From Actinomycetes bacterium (GTDB taxonomy: Bacteria; Actinomycetota; Acidimicrobiia; Acidimicrobiales; Acidimicrobiaceae), in the NCBI GenBank assembly GCA_021844725.1, contig JAKBSX010000148.1:1-7019 (forward strand): a stretch of DNA of 7,019 bases, in the 5' to 3' direction. Of this stretch, positions 1 to 6,576 are shown piece by piece; within the stretch, counting starts at the first letter, position 1; every line of letters begins with the position of its first letter. Both the position numbers and the translations under genes were made by a program. The notes beneath the pieces were generated by a model. That model did not search any database and was not told the origin of the DNA. It saw only the letters and a program-made list of their open reading frames with translations.

Positions 1-2175
1 CAGCTCACACTGTTGTATCAGGCTCTTTTGAGCGAAGGGGATTTGCTTTTCACTGCCAGTGATGAGAGAGAGTTTTTAGATCAGACCTGCGTGGGCCTCA
101 TCGAGTCAGGACTGTTTAAGACAGTGTGGTTGGCAAAGTCGGATGGAAAGGGATCTATTGAGCGGGCTGCAGCCGCTGGGGAAAATATTTACGAATTAGA
201 CCTTCTGCCCAGGTTAGCTATGCAGAATGGAGTTGAGTCGGCAACGATGCGATGCGTGCGGCTCAATGAAAATATTTATATACCTGACTATCTGGGAGAC
301 CCCACTAACAACTACTGGGTGGAAATTGCTCAACGAAACAACTGGCGCTCCTCTGTTTCGGTTCCTATAAAACGATGGGATCGGGTTTGGGGGGCACTAA
401 GCGTAATCTCAAATCAGGTCGATGGTTTTTCACAGGGAATGATCGATCTATTGACACAAATTGCGCAGATCGCCGCCCATGGACTTGAGGAGATTGACCT
501 AAAAAATGAGTTGAACGCGGAGCGTGACCGCCAGGCCTGGCTGGCTACCCACGATATTTTGACTGGGCTGCCCAATCGTCGGGGTCTGGAGGACAGAATT
601 GGCGAGGCAATAATAAGAAGTACCAGACATGAGACGATTCTGGCAGTTGGAATGCTGGACCTCGATGATTTCAAAGTGCTAAATGATCGATTTGGTCATG
701 AAGCCGGGGATCAGATACTGAAGGATCTGGCTTCAGCTATGCGAGAGTCAATTCGCCAAACCGATCTTTTAGCCAGGGTCGGCGGAGATGAATTTGTGAT
801 AGTCATCGAAGACGTGCGTAAGTTCTCTGATCTATCAAAGGTACTCCGAAAGCTCGAAAGCGCAATCTCAATACCTGTGGTGCTTCCTACTGGTGAGGCG
901 GCCAGTGTGGGAGGAAGTCTGGGTTTATCGCTGTACTCTTCGGATCACGCAACGCCGGATACCCTTTTGAGACAGGCAGATCAGGCCCTTTATCGACTAA
1001 AGAGCAAAAAGGGAGTACGCAGCCATAGCTGGGCATTTTATGCACCGAATGATCCTGAAGGAATTTCGGTGTATCCGCATCTTTCAATGTCGCAGCAAGG
1101 TCCAAGTGCCCGAAGTATTTACGAGACACTTCTCCACTCTCATGGATTGCGTCCGTTCTATCAGCCAATCATCGATCTTCAAACTGGTCGAGTGGTCGGG
1201 GCTGAGGCATTGGCGAGACTTGTGTCTTCCAGTGGGGCTATCTATCTCCCGGGTGAGTTTATTGGAGAGCTGTCTTTCGGCGATCATAAGTTCTTGACTA
1301 CAGAGATGCTGACCTTGGTGCTGGAAGACATTCAGCGCATGCAGGAGGATGGGATCGACATATGGTATTCGATAAACGTTTTGCCTGAGCTTTTGGTATC
1401 CGAGTTTTTTATAGATGAACTTGTTGATATCTTTACCTCAAGAAAAGTCGCAGCCTCAAGGATCACATTTGAGATTTTAGAAGGTGGAAATTTCCTATCC
1501 ATGGAAGATGCCTGGCAGAGGCTGGTATCTCTTAAGGAGCTTGGCATTGACTTGGCTATTGATGACATCGGAAGCGCCTATTCCTCGCTGTTACGTCTTC
1601 GGGATCTTCCTATTGACAAGATAAAACTGGATCAGGGGTTTGTGCGAACCTTGAGTCATCAGCCCAATGGATTTCATTTTCTTAATGCCATGTCTGATTT
1701 GTCCCAAGGACTCCATATTGACTTTATCGCAGAGGGAGTGGAGACGGAGGAAATTTTGGATGCTTTGGTGACCATGGAAGTTCCCTATGGACAAGGATAT
1801 GCCATTTCTCCGCCACTGGGGATCGACTCATTTTTAAATTGGTATTCAAAGTTTTCAGCTGATAGGAAGAAATTTGTCGAAACTGAGAGGCCCTTCAGTG
1901 TTCTTGGCTTGTATGCCAATCACATCCGCCTTTCGTTTCTCCATCACCTCCGAATGTCATCGGGGTTGGTGTCTCCGTCTGCAGATCAGTGTCAAATGAA
2001 GTCTCATCTAATCAGACTGGGTTTTGGCGGTTCTTCTTTAGATACCGCACACAGCCAGTATCACCAGGCACTGGCGCTTTTCGAAGGAGCCTTTTCGCTG
2101 AAGCCAAATCCACATCTTCGCGAGGTTGAAGAGTCACGCGAAGCACTGCGCAAGGCGATATTCGGTGCACTTTGA
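1..2175 (+). CDS. GAF-GGDEF-EAL cyclic-di-GMP turnover protein with His/Cys-rich C-terminus (5' partial)
   Basis: This is a cytoplasmic signalling enzyme that probably makes and/or degrades cyclic-di-GMP. Residues are numbered from the TTG at 13. A GAF-like sensor spans about 15-155, followed by a short helical linker. The GGDEF domain (about 176-340) has GGDEF intact at 257-261, a metal-binding Asp in DLDDFK at 216, and the inhibitory RxxD site at 248-251. The EAL domain (about 370-615) has the EAL triad at 398-400. E398, N455, E487, E490, D517, D518, K538, E574 and Q594 are spaced almost exactly like the catalytic residues of RocR, so phosphodiesterase activity is expected. Loop 6 reads DDIGSAYSSL instead of the usual DDFGTGYSSL. 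The tail (637-684) carries H637, C660, H680 and H684, resembling a CZB zinc-binding domain. The frame is open to base 1, no ribosome site precedes the TTG, and the first residues look like a linker leading into GAF, so upstream domains are probably missing. Domain calls are firm; ligand and net activity are unknown. Confidence 0.93.
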   Translation, partial: QLTLLYQALLSEGDLLFTASDEREFLDQTCVGLIESGLFKTVWLAKSDGKGSIERAAAAGENIYELDLLPRLAMQNGVESATMRCVRLNENIYIPDYLGDPTNNYWVEIAQRNNWRSSVSVPIKRWDRVWGALSVISNQVDGFSQGMIDLLTQIAQIAAHGLEEIDLKNELNAERDRQAWLATHDILTGLPNRRGLEDRIGEAIIRSTRHETILAVGMLDLDDFKVLNDRFGHEAGDQILKDLASAMRESIRQTDLLARVGGDEFVIVIEDVRKFSDLSKVLRKLESAISIPVVLPTGEAASVGGSLGLSLYSSDHATPDTLLRQADQALYRLKSKKGVRSHSWAFYAPNDPEGISVYPHLSMSQQGPSARSIYETLLHSHGLRPFYQPIIDLQTGRVVGAEALARLVSSSGAIYLPGEFIGELSFGDHKFLTTEMLTLVLEDIQRMQEDGIDIWYSINVLPELLVSEFFIDELVDIFTSRKVAASRITFEILEGGNFLSMEDAWQRLVSLKELGIDLAIDDIGSAYSSLLRLRDLPIDKIKLDQGFVRTLSHQPNGFHFLNAMSDLSQGLHIDFIAEGVETEEILDALVTMEVPYGQGYAISPPLGIDSFLNWYSKFSADRKKFVETERPFSVLGLYANHIRLSFLHHLRMSSGLVSPSADQCQMKSHLIRLGFGGSSLDTAHSQYHQALALFEGAFSLKPNPHLREVEESREALRKAIFGAL

Positions 2176-2210
2176 AGCGACCACCCCGACGTTTAACCAA
2201 CCATGTGGCT

Positions 2211-2297
2211 ATCTTGATTCCCCGGGTTATTTCTCTTATCAAAGATCTTGTGCAAGCCAAAGTGAGTTTTAACGGTGCAAATCAAAGCTTGATCTTC
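2211..2297. repeat. Cluster of ATCAA/TTGAT elements in the gap before acpS
   Basis: Four short related elements lie here: TTGAT at 2214-2218, ATCAA at 2238-2242, ATCAA at 2281-2285 and TTGAT at 2289-2293. The last two form a perfect 5-bp inverted repeat around AGC. The second and third belong to an imperfect direct repeat, ATCAAAG-ATCTT at 2238-2249 and ATCAAAG-CTTG-ATCTT at 2281-2296, 43 bases apart (about four helical turns). The same stretch contains a weak sigma-70-like pair, TTGATT (2214-2219) and TATCAA (2237-2242), with a 17-base spacer. It could be an operator or an additional promoter, but such short words can recur by chance. Confidence 0.25.
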
Positions 2298-2327
2298 GGG
2301 TGGGCCAACTGAGGCTTTTAACTTCGG

Positions 2328-2340
2328 TAGACTTGGTTGG
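2328..2340 (+). promoter_or_regulatory. Candidate -10 box for leaderless acpS transcription
   Basis: TAGACT (2328-2333) fits the actinobacterial TAnnnT -10 pattern and ends seven bases before the acpS ATG. Transcription would therefore begin at or next to the start codon. No purine-rich Shine-Dalgarno precedes this ATG, which agrees with a leaderless message. I see no convincing -35 element at the expected distance. The placement is inferred from spacing only. Confidence 0.4.
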
Positions 2341-2721
2341 ATGCCAGTTAAAGTAGGTACCGACCTTGTTGAGATTGAGCGATTTCGGCTGGTGCTTGAG
2401 AGAAGGCCTAAGTTAAGAGATAAGATTTTTACACAAGAGGAACTTCGATATTGCGATTCCAAACCCCAGCCATTTCAACATCTTGCGGCTAGGTTTAGCG
2501 CCAAGGAGGCATTTTCCAAAGCGGTTGGAACTGGGGTCAGATCTTTTTCTATGCGAGAGGTTGAAGTATGTCGAGATGGATTTGGCAAACCCGTTATATC
2601 GCTGACCGATCGAGCACTGGACCTGGCCCAGAAGCTAAAGATCGTTGACATGGATCTCTCTATCTCGCACAGTCATCTGTTTGTAATTTCAGTGGTAGTG
2701 ATTGAAATTGGGACTCAATGA
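2341..2721 (+). CDS. acpS: Holo-[acyl-carrier-protein] synthase
   Basis: This enzyme moves 4'-phosphopantetheine from coenzyme A to a serine of acyl carrier protein, activating it for fatty-acid synthesis in the cytoplasm. The 126-residue length is normal for the small trimeric AcpS family. The N-terminus VGTDLVEIERF carries the Mg-binding Asp (D8). ARFSAKEAFSKAVGTGV (50-66) carries the second metal ligand E56 and the CoA-contacting K60. The SISHSH segment near the C-terminus is the usual end of the fold. The ATG at 2341 gives a standard AcpS N-terminus, and an in-frame stop at 2290 leaves no earlier usable start. There is no Shine-Dalgarno, so initiation is probably leaderless. The gene overlaps nnr by ATGA, implying translational coupling, and heads the housekeeping cluster. 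Confidence 0.96.
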   Translation: MPVKVGTDLVEIERFRLVLERRPKLRDKIFTQEELRYCDSKPQPFQHLAARFSAKEAFSKAVGTGVRSFSMREVEVCRDGFGKPVISLTDRALDLAQKLKIVDMDLSISHSHLFVISVVVIEIGTQ

Positions 2722-4211
2722 TACCAATCTTTGCTCAATCAGATATCAAGACATACGATCAGAATCTTGCCCGGAAAGACCTGCTGCACGTCGCGATTTC
2801 AAGAGCTGGATACAGCGTCAGTGTGCTGGCAACGGAAATGCTCGAAGGTGGCTACGGTAAACGGGTTGTTGTGCTGTATGGGCCGGGTAACAACGGTAAA
2901 GATGCCTTAACGGCGGCCGGGTTTTTATCCTCACGGGGTATCAAGGTCAAAACTGTGGCGTACTCAAGCGATGAATACTTTTCTCCTGACACCTATAAAG
3001 CGGTTGATCTTGTAATTGATGGATGCTTCGGGATCGGCATCAGCCGAGAGTTTTCAGCTCCGCCGTTAGGGGACACAACGGTGCTGTCGATCGATTTGCC
3101 ATCAGGTCTTGACGGAGACAGCGGCAACCCGGTTGGTTCGAACATTGACGCAGATGTCACCTTGTGTTTAACCGGACTTAAGCCCGGGGTTTTGATTAGT
3201 CAAGGCAAGCAGGCCTGCGGTGAACTTTATCTTTCAGAATTGGGACTAGACGATGATTCGGGGTTTAAACCAAAGATCTATTTGATCGAAGATTCGGACG
3301 TAGGTAGGCTCAAGGGCCGCAAAGATTCAGAGGATCATAAATGGAAACATTCAGTGGCGGTCATAGCTGGGTCTTCAGGTATGGGTGGGGCAGCCCAGCT
3401 TGTTTGCGCCTCCGCGTATCTAAACGGGGCTGGAATAGTTCATCTCTATTCAGGATCGAGCGACAGCTTTGGTGATTATGTAATCGAGACTGTGATTCAT
3501 CAGGCCAATCTGGCGGTTTTATCCCCAAATGAATTGCAGGAATTCATCGATAACTTGGCCTGCCGATTCGAGTCAGTTGTTGTTGGGCCGGGACTTGGAC
3601 GCGGTCAAGAAGTGGCTAGTTTTCTTTCAGCACTGATTGGCTCGAAATTAAGGTTAGTAATCGATGCCGATGGGATAAATGCCTTACCGTCCCTTGAGTG
3701 GCTGGGAGAGAAGTTGTCAAATAGTGGGGCGGATGTGGTGCTTACTCCGCATCATGGAGAGCTGAGATCTTTGCTTGAGCGGTCATCAAGTTCAGTTTCT
3801 CAAGAACAGATGAGGTTGGGTGAGATTGAACTTGCACTTTCATTGGCCTCCAAAACTGGCGCAACCTTTCTTATCAAGGGTTCGCCTACGATTGTGGCTT
3901 CGCCGGACGGCAGATGCTTTCTAACCACTGCTCCTACCCAATCCCTGGCCGTAGCAGGCAGCGGCGACGTGTTGTCCGGAATGATAGGAGCAGAGCTTGC
4001 CTATCAACCAGATACGGCTCTTGCGGCAGCTTTGACAGCTCATTTGCATGGACTGGCTGGAAGGTCCCTGTCATTGCCAACAGCTAAGGAGATAGCTCCC
4101 AGGGCCAGAGAGATCGCGTTAGAGCTGATGGCTAGAGAGAATTTCAATATACCGAGATATAAGGAACGACCGCTCAGAATTTTGGGAAATCTGGTTGCTG
4201 AGCGCCTATAA
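2718..4211 (+). CDS. nnr: Bifunctional NAD(P)H-hydrate epimerase / ADP-dependent NAD(P)H-hydrate dehydratase
   Basis: This is a cytoplasmic metabolite-repair enzyme. Its N-terminal YjeF_N domain (about 1-205) interconverts R- and S-NAD(P)HX, and its C-terminal YjeF_C ribokinase-like domain (about 220-480) dehydrates S-NAD(P)HX to NAD(P)H using ADP. Epimerase marks are GPGNNGKDA (55-63), the VIDGCFGIG segment and SIDLPSGLDGDSG. Dehydratase marks are IAGSSGMGGAA, VVGPGLGRG, VIDADGINAL, LTPHHGEL and AGSGDVLSG with the catalytic Asp at 417. The 497-residue length suits the full fusion, so both halves appear intact. The segment opening the dehydratase half reads HKWKHS where the family usually has a K-G-x-x-G pattern, and the epimerase loop has GKDA where GGDG is common. 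The start lies in the ATGA overlap with acpS, with GGGA four bases upstream. A 66-base gap separates it from alr. Confidence 0.95.
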   Translation: MIPIFAQSDIKTYDQNLARKDLLHVAISRAGYSVSVLATEMLEGGYGKRVVVLYGPGNNGKDALTAAGFLSSRGIKVKTVAYSSDEYFSPDTYKAVDLVIDGCFGIGISREFSAPPLGDTTVLSIDLPSGLDGDSGNPVGSNIDADVTLCLTGLKPGVLISQGKQACGELYLSELGLDDDSGFKPKIYLIEDSDVGRLKGRKDSEDHKWKHSVAVIAGSSGMGGAAQLVCASAYLNGAGIVHLYSGSSDSFGDYVIETVIHQANLAVLSPNELQEFIDNLACRFESVVVGPGLGRGQEVASFLSALIGSKLRLVIDADGINALPSLEWLGEKLSNSGADVVLTPHHGELRSLLERSSSSVSQEQMRLGEIELALSLASKTGATFLIKGSPTIVASPDGRCFLTTAPTQSLAVAGSGDVLSGMIGAELAYQPDTALAAALTAHLHGLAGRSLSLPTAKEIAPRAREIALELMARENFNIPRYKERPLRILGNLVAERL

Positions 4212-4242
4212 CAAGAGCTCAAAAGTCGAACTCGGTGTAGCG

Positions 4243-4256
4243 TAAGAATTAAGAAT
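4243..4256 (+). repeat. Tandem heptamer TAAGAAT x2 upstream of alr
   Basis: Two perfect adjacent copies of TAAGAAT occupy 4243-4249 and 4250-4256 in the AT-rich part of the nnr-alr gap. They also create a 5-bp inverted repeat (GAATT, AAG, AATTC, 4246-4258). A flanking ACTCG (4230-4234) pairs with CGAGT (4258-4262). The arm lengths are too short, and the U-run is missing, for an intrinsic terminator. It could be part of an alr promoter or simple slippage. Confidence 0.4.
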
Positions 4257-4277
4257 TCGAGTAGAAAGATCCTGTTT

Positions 4278-5474
4278 ATGATTCCGGCGAGATCACGTCC
4301 GGCTTGGGCAGAAATCAGTGCTAATGCCTTAAGGCATAATGCGGAGGTTGTCAAAAAGCAAATAGGGAGCGCCGCCCTTTGCGCTGTGGTCAAAGCGGAC
4401 GGCTATGGACATGGAGCCTCTCTTGTGGCAAAGGTATTTGAGCAGGCAGGGATTGCTAATTTTGCGGTGGCTAATATAGATGAAGGTATTGAGCTTCGGC
4501 AGGCTGGAATCAGTGGTTCAATTCTTTGCCTTTCGGAACCGGATATCTGTGCGATTCCGGAAGCTTTGAATGAGGGCATCACTCTCACGCTTTATAGCCG
4601 GGAAGCTATGTTGAGGACCCGACAGGCCGCAGAAAAGGTTTTCAAGGAATCGATAGATTCTGAGAAGCGAATTGGCTATCACCTCAAGATAGATACCGGT
4701 ATGCATAGGGTAGGAGCTAACCCATCTGAAATTATGGATCTGGCAGTATACGGAAATGAGATTGGTCTGAAGATGGAGGGCTTTTGGACTCACCTTTCGG
4801 TGGCAGATCAGCCTAATGTATCCGACTTGGTGGAATTCACAATGAGGCAGTTGTCGATATTTGACGACCTGAAAGAGAAGCTGCTCCAAAGCGGGTATGC
4901 TCCAAGATTTCATGTTGCGAATTCGGCCGCAGCCTACAATTACCCGGGCTCACATTTCCATATGGTCAGGTCAGGGATAGCACTTTATGGGTGTTCTCCG
5001 TCTCTGGACACCGAAATTGAGGATCTGTGGCCGGTAATGACTTTGAAAGCAAGGGTTTCATTTATTAGGGAAGTGGGTCCCGGGGAGTTTCCCTCATACG
5101 GAAGAAAGCGGCCAACCACCGGTGACAGGACTGTGCTCGCAACTGTACCTTTGGGCTATGCGGACGGGATTCCAAGACGGTTGTTCGAAAGCGGTGTAGA
5201 GGTGTTGATCAGCGGGGAAAGGCGTCCTCTGGCTGGAACAATTACCATGGATCAAGTGATTGTGGATTGTGGCGACGACCCAGATGTTTCTGTCGGAGAC
5301 GAAGTGGTTTTCATTGGGACCCAGGGGTCGCAGTCAGTTACTGCTGACGAATGGGCCGATTTGTTGGGCACTATTAATTATGAGGTGATCACAGGTATTG
5401 GTTTCCGGGTTCCTCGCATTTTGGATTCGAGCGGTATGCCAAACTATGGCTCTGGTGCCTTGGGGCTAACGTGA
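4278..5474 (+). CDS. alr: Alanine racemase
   Basis: This PLP-dependent enzyme converts L-alanine to D-alanine for peptidoglycan crosslinking in the cytoplasm. The N-terminal barrel carries the PLP lysine K39 in VVKADGYGHGA. HLKIDTGMHRVG (135-146) supplies the lysine (K137, carbamylated in the Geobacillus enzyme) and the substrate-contacting arginine R144. The C-terminal domain holds the second catalytic base Y274 in PSYGRK, then PLGYADGIPRR and the TITMDQ segment (M324, D325). All expected catalytic residues are present. At 398 residues it is slightly long because of a short insertion near 120-130 and a Gly/Ser-containing tail after about 383. The ATG at 4278 has only a weak AGAAAG ribosome site, but it gives the normal RPAWAEIS opening. 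The gene follows nnr after 66 bases and may share its transcript or have its own promoter. Confidence 0.97.
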   Translation: MIPARSRPAWAEISANALRHNAEVVKKQIGSAALCAVVKADGYGHGASLVAKVFEQAGIANFAVANIDEGIELRQAGISGSILCLSEPDICAIPEALNEGITLTLYSREAMLRTRQAAEKVFKESIDSEKRIGYHLKIDTGMHRVGANPSEIMDLAVYGNEIGLKMEGFWTHLSVADQPNVSDLVEFTMRQLSIFDDLKEKLLQSGYAPRFHVANSAAAYNYPGSHFHMVRSGIALYGCSPSLDTEIEDLWPVMTLKARVSFIREVGPGEFPSYGRKRPTTGDRTVLATVPLGYADGIPRRLFESGVEVLISGERRPLAGTITMDQVIVDCGDDPDVSVGDEVVFIGTQGSQSVTADEWADLLGTINYEVITGIGFRVPRILDSSGMPNYGSGALGLT

Positions 5475-5475
5475 T

Positions 5476-5480
5476 GGGGG
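5476..5480 (+). promoter_or_regulatory. Ribosome binding site supporting the TTG start of the glycosylase gene
   Basis: A GGGGG run lies six bases before the TTG at 5487, a workable Shine-Dalgarno spacing. The alr TGA at 5472 is in the same frame and blocks any earlier start. No ATG or GTG lies in frame near the conserved N-terminus, so this site decides the start. The ATG at 5474 is in another frame and opens only a seven-codon ORF ending at 5497. Confidence 0.55.
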
Positions 5481-5486
5481 TTTCGG

Positions 5487-6065
5487 TTGTCAGATAAACG
5501 CTCAAAGCTGCAGGTAATTGCCGAAGAGATTGCTAGTTGCCAAAGCTGTGATCTGAGTAAGACTCGTACCCACGCGGTGCCAGGGGAAGGGAATCCTGAT
5601 GCACAGCTCGTCCTGGTTGGAGAGGGTCCGGGTGCTCAGGAGGATGTTAAGGGCAGGCCCTTTGTGGGTCGATCTGGCAAGCTCTTAGATGAGATTATTT
5701 CCGTAAATGGAGTTTTTACCCGGGAGGACCTCTTCATAACCAACGTGGTAAAGTGCCGACCGCCTGAGAACCGCACCCCTTTGCCGAATGAAATTGCAGC
5801 ATGTTCACATTATTTAATTGGTCAGCTTGATACCTTGCGCCCCAAGGCTGTACTCTGCCTGGGATCCACAGCTTCGCAGATGTTGACCGGTCAGCAGATT
5901 GCTCTGGGTCGCCTGAGAGGTCGGAATCTCGCTGGGCTAAAACCAGCAATCATTGTAACTTATCATCCTTCTTATGGACTGAGAATGGGGGAGCCCATAG
6001 TAAAGCTGATGGCAAGTGATTATGCTCTGGCTGTAAAATTCGCTTTGGGGAATAACCATGCTTAG
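5487..6065 (+). CDS. Family-4 (UDGa) iron-sulfur uracil-DNA glycosylase
   Basis: This enzyme cuts uracil from DNA as the first step of base-excision repair after cytosine deamination or dUTP misincorporation. Four cysteines, C18, C21, C90 and C106, are spaced C-x2-C and C-x15-C as in the [4Fe-4S] cluster of Thermus UDGa. Motif A is GEGPGAQED (45-53), followed by GRPFVGRSGKLLD. TNVVKCRPPENRTP holds the third cysteine. HPSYGLR (160-166) matches the family's C-terminal HPSYLLR motif with Leu replaced by Gly. The 192-residue length is normal. The gene begins at TTG 12 bases after the alr stop and overlaps tsaE by 8 bases, so it is built into the cluster rather than loosely inserted. It shares the neighbours' base composition by eye. 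The family is clear; family 5 is less likely given GEGPG and HPSYG. Confidence 0.94.
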   Translation: MSDKRSKLQVIAEEIASCQSCDLSKTRTHAVPGEGNPDAQLVLVGEGPGAQEDVKGRPFVGRSGKLLDEIISVNGVFTREDLFITNVVKCRPPENRTPLPNEIAACSHYLIGQLDTLRPKAVLCLGSTASQMLTGQQIALGRLRGRNLAGLKPAIIVTYHPSYGLRMGEPIVKLMASDYALAVKFALGNNHA

Positions 6066-6576
6066 GCTTGTGGTCAACGATGTCAAACAGATGCAGCAGT
6101 TGGCCCAGGTGATATCTAAGCATCTGCAAGGTGGCGACCTGGTGGTTCTGACAGGTGATCTGGGTGCCGGAAAGACGGTGTTTGCCAGATCGCTTCTTCA
6201 GGCTCTGGGGGTTGACCAGACCGTTACTTCCCCGACATTTGTGATCATGAAGAACTACAGAGGCAAGTTTCCAATTGAGCACGTCGACATCTACCGAATT
6301 GACAGCTTGGAAGAGCTCGATGTCCTTGGCATCCCTGATCTGCTGGAAGAGGGGCATTTTGTAGTGATGGAATGGGGCGAAAAGGCCTTAGGCATGTTTA
6401 GCGAAAGTTTCCTTCATATAACCTTTGAGCGCCTTGAAGACGATGTATCCCTCGAGGATGAGATTGCCGGCCAGGCGCCAAGATTTGTTAGTTTGGATAT
6501 CGTGGGTTCAGGTTTCACGGGTCGGCGGAATCAGTTGGAGAATGATATAACTGGTCACTGGGGTGTGGCAATATGA
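6058..6576 (+). CDS. tsaE: tRNA threonylcarbamoyladenosine biosynthesis ATPase TsaE
   Basis: TsaE is the P-loop ATPase that drives turnover of the TsaB-TsaD-TsaE complex, which attaches threonylcarbamoyl to A37 of tRNAs reading ANN codons (t6A). Walker A is GDLGAGKT at 33-40. It is followed by TSPTFVIMKNY, the EHVDIYRI segment with its conserved Asp and Tyr, and VMEWGEKA, the family's usual acidic motif. At 172 residues it is slightly longer than the common 150-160; the extra length is a tail beyond the RFVSLDIVG strand. The ATG at 6058 overlaps the end of the glycosylase gene by 8 bases and has GGGG seven bases upstream. Its stop overlaps the tsaB start as ATGA. Adjacent tsaB supports the assignment. 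Confidence 0.96.
   Translation: MLRLVVNDVKQMQQLAQVISKHLQGGDLVVLTGDLGAGKTVFARSLLQALGVDQTVTSPTFVIMKNYRGKFPIEHVDIYRIDSLEELDVLGIPDLLEEGHFVVMEWGEKALGMFSESFLHITFERLEDDVSLEDEIAGQAPRFVSLDIVGSGFTGRRNQLENDITGHWGVAI

Noticed and set aside
13..15. TTG as the true start of the GGDEF-EAL gene
   Set aside because: The frame is open to base 1, the twelve preceding bases contain no ribosome site, and the N-terminal residues read as a continuing linker helix.
2176..2340. Intrinsic terminator after the GGDEF-EAL gene
   Set aside because: The palindromes present (AAGATCTT, CCCGGG and the ATCAA-AGC-TTGAT hairpin) are short and none is followed by a T-run.
2193..2462. 89-codon minus-strand open frame covering the pre-acpS gap
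   Set aside because: More than a third lies opposite the conserved acpS N-terminus, the rest crosses the likely promoter region, and nothing in the protein is recognisable.
4212..4277. Terminator between nnr and alr
   Set aside because: Only 5-bp inverted arms are present, AT-rich and without a following T-run, so transcription may simply continue into alr.
4040..4393. 117-codon minus-strand open frame across the nnr end and alr start
   Set aside because: It is opposite conserved coding sequence at both ends, and the gap it spans shows no minus-strand start signals.
4518..4913. 131-codon minus-strand open frame inside alr
   Set aside because: It is fully antisense to conserved alr coding sequence with no family resemblance and no clear ribosome site.
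5950..6357. 135-codon open frame on the minus strand across the glycosylase-tsaE junction
   Set aside because: It lies opposite two well-supported genes, shows no recognisable motif, and its protein looks like low-information reverse-frame sequence.
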